Source: Acidicaldus organivorans (GTDB lineage: Bacteria > Pseudomonadota > Alphaproteobacteria > Acetobacterales > Acetobacteraceae). Taken from it: a stretch of DNA of 5,403 bases. The stretch is taken from contig KN174036.1 of assembly GCA_000759655.1 (NCBI GenBank), positions 5,987 to 11,389 of the forward strand, read 5' to 3'. Of this stretch, positions 5,173 to 5,403 are shown one piece after another. The notes under the pieces were generated by a model. The model worked only from the letters and a program-made list of their open reading frames with translations. It did no database searches and was not told the DNA's origin. Position 1 is the first letter of the stretch. Each line of letters opens with the position of its first letter. A program made the translations under genes and the position numbers.

Positions 5173-5403
5173 ATGCTGGCAGAAAGCGAAAGCAGGACGG
5201 AAGAGGAGGAACTCGCTGCCCTCTTGGGGCAGATCGCGGCGGGCGACCGACGCGCCTTCCGTCTCCTCTATGACCGGGAAAGCGCCCAACTCTACGGAGT
5301 CGCCCTCCGGCTGACCCGCGATGCGGGATTGGCGGCAGACGCGGTGCAGGAGGCGTTTCTGCAGGTCTGGCAGCATGCGGCCGCTTTCGATGCGGCGCGG
5401 GGC
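5173..5403 (+). CDS. ECF-family RNA polymerase sigma factor (3' partial)
   Basis: The first 77 codons of a sigma-70 family protein run off the right edge. After a short acidic leader (MLAESESRTEEEELAALLGQ), the segment IAAGDRRAFRLLYDRESAQL and YGVALRLTRDAGLAADAVQE are the start of region 2. The continuation AFLQVWQHAAAFD matches the conserved core-binding helix (usually D-A-x-Q-E-x-F-x-x-x-W). ECF sigma factors are small (about 170-200 residues) and are usually held by an anti-sigma factor encoded next door, here beyond the window. ATG 5173 has a weak AAGGG 5 nt upstream; I found no better in-frame start. Its divergent placement makes it a candidate regulator of the envelope gene cluster, which is an inference from position only. 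Confidence 0.88.
   Translation, partial: MLAESESRTEEEELAALLGQIAAGDRRAFRLLYDRESAQLYGVALRLTRDAGLAADAVQEAFLQVWQHAAAFDAARG

Overview
The window is GC-rich DNA with dense coding, GTG starts and short intergenic gaps. The gene types and protein sequences suggest an alphaproteobacterium, most plausibly in the Acetobacteraceae/Rhodospirillales. That placement is inferred from codon usage and gene order, not from a marker gene.

Left half, plus strand: the 3' end of an unrecognised gene (3-320), then a compact pair made of a DhnA/FbaB-type class I fructose-bisphosphate aldolase (433-1353) and a thiamine-phosphate synthase, ThiE (1382-2347). The pair is separated by 28 bp and spanned by three imperfect 16-bp tandem repeats. 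A GC-rich hairpin with a short T run (2361-2404) separates thiE from the convergent minus-strand genes.

The most unusual object is inside thiE. About 96 bp of the gene's own sequence (helix 2 to strand 4 of the TIM barrel) is present three times in direct orientation (one copy 5'-truncated) and once inverted. Everything stays in the thiE reading frame, and the inverted copy is exact in codon register. The gene gains 270 bp (90 codons) and encodes 321 residues instead of about 210-230. The first copy and the inverted copy form a 95-bp near-perfect palindrome with a 9-nt loop. All five unit boundaries carry the same 11-bp sequence in one orientation or the other, and the copies differ by a few private substitutions. 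It looks like an in-frame, gene-derived, potentially reversible repeat array, unless it is an assembly or amplification artefact.

Right half, minus strand: transcription order is a secreted protein with an HMA/MerP-like fold (4888-4403), an outer-membrane beta-barrel gene beginning 8 nt later but interrupted by a one-base frameshift (4394-3491), a lipoprotein paralogue of the first protein (3424-2927), and a small BamE-like lipoprotein (2773-2414). Both HMA-like domains have lost the CxxC metal ligands. Together these genes look like a cell-envelope module of unknown function. Divergent from it at the right edge is the start of an ECF sigma factor (5173-5403, partial), with a possible autoregulatory ECF promoter in the 284-bp intergenic region. 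No recombinase, transposase, tRNA, rRNA or CRISPR is visible.
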